Assembly (NCBI GenBank): GCA_963978545.1
Contig: OZ021733.1
Location: 72,943,589-73,007,588 of the forward strand
Source of the DNA: Linyphia triangularis
Taxonomy: Eukaryota > Arthropoda > Arachnida > Araneae > Linyphiidae
Reading direction: 5' to 3'
Length of the DNA: 64,000 nucleotides
Shown: positions 61,431-64,000 of the stretch, in pieces
Numbering within the stretch: the first letter of the stretch is position 1
How the letters are laid out: the number at the start of each line of letters is the position of its first letter
Position numbers and translations under genes: made by a program
Notes under the pieces: generated by a model
Told to the model about the DNA's origin: nothing
Databases searched by the model: none
What the model saw: only the letters and a program-made list of their open reading frames with translations

Positions 61431-63715
61431 GAATTTAATTCTGAAATTACTAAATACTAGTGCTCTTGGGGGTTTTTGATCATTGTATTATTTTGCGACA
61501 GAGCAAATTGCGTTCACACTTTCTGAACGTCAATTTAGAAAAGTTCTATTTCCAAAATGATTGAAGTATTTATGTTAAAATCTAATCTGCATAGTAGTTT
61601 AAGTTTAAAATTATTAAATAATAGCGAAGTTATCTTTTTTTGAAATTTTTTTTAGTTTTCGAAACAAAGATTTTAAAAGGCATTTTTTTGACGTTTCATG
61701 AGAAAAGTGCTAAGTGTAAAATGATTGATGTTTTTAAATAAAAAACTAGCTTGTATTACAATTTAATTCTAAATTGATACAATACTAGGAAAATTTGCAA
61801 TTTTTGAACTTTTTTTCAGTTTTTGACCCAAAGATTTCCAAACACCCTTTTTTCATGTTTCATGAGAAAAGCTCTAATTATACAATGATTGCAATTTTTG
61901 AGTAAAAAACTGTATAGCCTCGGCCTTAAGGTTCAAAACTATTAAATACAAGTGAAATTAGCTAATTTTAAGCATTTTTTTTATTTTTCGAAAAAAACTT
62001 TTTCCGTTTTTACACATTTCATGAGAAAATCTCTGATTTAAGAATGATTGCAGTTTCTTATCAAACAACTGCAATTATTGAGAATTGAAATCTGAAATTA
62101 CTAAATACTAGTGCTCTTAAGGGTTTTTGATCATTGTATTATTTTGCGACAGAGCAAATTTCGTTAACACTTTCTGAACATCACTTTAGAAAAGTTCTAT
62201 TTCCAAAATGATTGAAGTATTTATGTTAAAAACTATTCTGCATAGTAGTTTAAGTTTAAAATTATGAAATACTAGAGAAGTTATCTTTTTTTGAAATTTT
62301 TTTTAGTTTTCGAAACAAAGATTTTAAAAGGCATTTTTTTGACGTTTCATGAGAAAAGTGCTAAGTGTAAAATGATTGATGTTTTTAAATAAAAAACTAG
62401 CTTGTATTACAATTTAATTCTAAATTGATACAATACTAGGAAAATTTGCAATTTTTTAACTTTTTCCAGTTTTTGACCCAAAGATTTCCAAACACCCTTT
62501 TTTCATGTTTCATGAGAAAAGTTCTAATTATACAATGATTGCAATTTTTGAGTAAAAAACGGTATTGCCTCGGCCGTAAGGTTCAAAACTATTAAATACA
62601 AGTGAAATTAGCTAATTTTAAGCATTTTTTTTTTTTCGAAAAAAAACTTTTTTTCCGTTTTTACACGTTTCATGAGAAAATCTCTGATTTAAGAATGATT
62701 GCAGTTTCTTATCAAACAACTGCAATTATTGAGAATTTAAATCTGAAATGACTAAATACTAGTGCTCTTAAGGGTTTTTGATCATTGTATTATTTTGCGA
62801 CAGAGCAAATTGCGTTCACACTTTCTGAACATCACTTTAGAAAAGTTCAATTTCCAAAATGATTGAAGTATTTATGTTAAAAATTATTCTGCATAGTAGT
62901 TTAAGTTTAAAATTATTAAATACTAGCGAAGTTATCTTTTTTTGAAATTTTTTTTAGTTTTCGAAACAAAGATTTTAAAAGGCATTTTTTTGACGTTTCA
63001 TGAGAAAAGTGCTAAGTGTAAAATGATTGATGTTTTTAAATAAAAAACTAGCTTGTATTACAATATAATTCTAAATTGATACAATACTAGGAAAATTTCC
63101 TATTTTTGAACTTTTTTTCAGTTTTTGACCCAAAGATTTCCAAACACCCTTTTTTCATGTTTCATGAGAAAAGCTCTAATTATACAATGATTGCAATTTT
63201 TGAGTAAAAAACTGTATTGCCTAGGCCTTAAGGTTCAAAACTATTAAATACAAGTGAAATTAGCTAATTTTAAGCATTTTTTTTATTTTTTGAAAAAAAA
63301 CTTTTTTTCCGTTTTTACACGTTTCATGAGAAAATCTCTGATTTAAGAATGATTGCAGTTTCTTATCAAACAACTGCAATTATTGAGAATTTAAATCTGA
63401 AATTACTAAATACTAGTGCTCTTGGGGGTTTTTGATCATTGTATTATTTTGCGACAGAGCAAATTGCGTTAACACTTTCTGAACGTCAATTTAGAAAAGT
63501 TCTATTTCCAAAATGATTGAAGTATTTATGTTAAAATCTATTCTGCATAGTAGTTTAAGTTTAAAATTATTAAATACTAGCGAAGTTATCTTTTTTTGAA
63601 ATTTTTTTTAGTTTTCGAAACAAAGATTTTAAAAGGCATTTTTTTGACGTTTCATGAGAAAAGTGCTAAGTGTAAAATGATTGATGTTTTTAAATAAAAA
63701 ACTAGCTTGTATTAC
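61431..63715 (+). repeat. 3,916-bp 6-mer, partial copy 2 (within M95-M98)
   Basis: Units start at 61180 (chimeric), 61834, 62484 and 63136. M95 starts as a cacccttgtttcatg unit and switches in subunit B to the gaatttaattctg and ctaatctgcatag type, which marks the joint at about 61,430. The match to copy 1 ends near 63,715, where M98 reads aatttaattc, actagaaaaatttgc and gactcaaag instead of aatataatcc and actaggaaaatttcc. Confidence 0.87.
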
Positions 63716-63789
63716 AATTTAATTCTAAATTGATACAATACTAGAAAAATTTGCAATTTTTGAACTTTTTTTCAGTTTTTGACTCAAAG

Positions 63790-64000
63790 ATTTCCAAACA
63801 CCCTTTTTTCATGTTTCATGAGAAAAGTTCTAATTATACAATGATTGCAATTTTTGAGTAAAAAACTGTAATGCCTCGGCCTTAAGGTTCAAAACTATTA
63901 AATACAAGTGAAATTAGCTAATTTTAAGCATTTTTTTTATTTTTCGTAAAAAACTTTTTCCGTTTTTACACATTTCATGAGAAAATCTCTGATTTAAGAA
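63790..64000 (+). repeat. M99, partial monomer at the window edge
   Basis: The first 211 bp of a type Q unit: tgtaatgcc, cgtaaaaaactttttccg and acacatttcatg, preceded by gactcaaag as Q units normally are. It is cut by the end of the window, so the array continues to the right. Confidence 0.93.

Larger units (their letters stand above)
1..64000 (+). repeat. 653-bp tetrameric satellite array, whole window
   Basis: The window is a continuous head-to-tail tandem array of an AT-rich monomer, typically 650-656 bp. The landmark atttccaaacaccc recurs 99 times in the same orientation and phase, giving 98 units plus a partial one. Unit lengths outside the usual range are 363 bp (one deleted unit) and 682-686 bp (four units with a short internal expansion). 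Every stretch between landmarks is monomer sequence, so there is no non-repeat interval to annotate. Stop codons occur densely in all frames; the longest open frames are about 60 codons and lie inside the repeat. No transposon, inverted unit, rRNA or tRNA was seen. Satellites of this design are commonly centromeric or pericentromeric heterochromatin; that role is inferred. Both ends of the array lie outside the window. Confidence 0.98.

Noticed and set aside
1..64000. CRISPR array or bacterial repeat locus
   Set aside because: The unit is 653 bp with no short repeat-spacer alternation, no cas genes and continuous homology between units.
1..64000. Tandem LTRs or a retroelement array
   Set aside because: No coding domains, primer binding site or polypurine tract, and no TG...CA ends bounded by target site duplications. 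Periodicity is constant, with the internal 164-bp structure typical of satellites.
1..64000. CENP-B box
   Set aside because: I found no match to the conserved TTCG...CGGG core; the CGGG part does not appear in the monomer.
1..64000. tRNA, rRNA or small RNA genes
   Set aside because: No stretch with the GC content, arms or conserved boxes of these genes; everything fits the monomer.
1..64000. Species assignment, for example a particular plant or insect centromere satellite
   Set aside because: Loose resemblance of words such as catgag and atgattg to known plant centromere repeats is too weak. A database search with the 653-bp consensus would be needed to decide.

Overview
The whole 64-kb window is one uninterrupted, head-to-tail satellite DNA array. 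It contains no credible protein-coding gene, no RNA gene, no transposable element and no unique sequence. The basic unit is an AT-rich monomer of about 653 bp; a hand count of the first unit gives 166 G+C in 655 bases, about 25%. The same landmark (a run beginning atttccaaacaccc) recurs at 99 places, giving 98 complete units, one of them internally deleted, and a 211-bp partial unit at the right edge. All units lie on the same strand and none is inverted. I number them M1 to M99 and list their starts in the block entries.

The array has three nested levels. (1) Each 653-bp monomer is itself four diverged subunits (A, B, C, D) of about 164 bp; the shared word aatgattg sits at 51, 214, 379 and 542 in the first monomer and at 706 in the next. 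(2) The A-B-C-D tetramer is the homogenised unit. (3) Variants of the tetramer form longer, near-identical blocks: a pair of 1,338-bp dimers, trimers of about 1,955 to 1,964 bp, a 6-mer of 3,916 bp, a 9-mer tandem duplication of 5,868 bp, and two long-range matches at offsets of 8,517 and about 9,167 bp. This is higher-order repeat structure, as expected from repeated unequal exchange and conversion.

Layout: 1-10475 (M1-M16) holds mixed variants, with 1-1958 repeated at 8518-10475. 10476-25470 (M17-M39) holds a 1,955-bp trimer pair that leads into the 5,868-bp 9-mer pair. 25471-36915 (M40-M57) is a mosaic of the same variants and contains the only register break, a 363-bp truncated monomer at 33946-34308. 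36916-39591 (M58-M61) is a duplicated dimer. 39592-53318 (M62-M82) is dominated by a trimer of about 1.96 kb. 53319-57264 (M83-M88) holds a further 1.96-kb duplication. 57265-64000 (M89-M99) holds the 3,916-bp repeat and the partial last unit.

The organism must be a eukaryote with large satellite blocks. The subunit length (about 164 bp, close to nucleosome length), regular A/T tracts, a conserved dyad in subunit B, the higher-order repeats and the absence of transposons are all typical of a centromeric or pericentromeric core. Plants and insects both have such arrays and I cannot name a species from this sequence. Centromere identity is inference. All comparisons were made by eye, so identity statements mean that few or no differences were noticed, not that an alignment was run.
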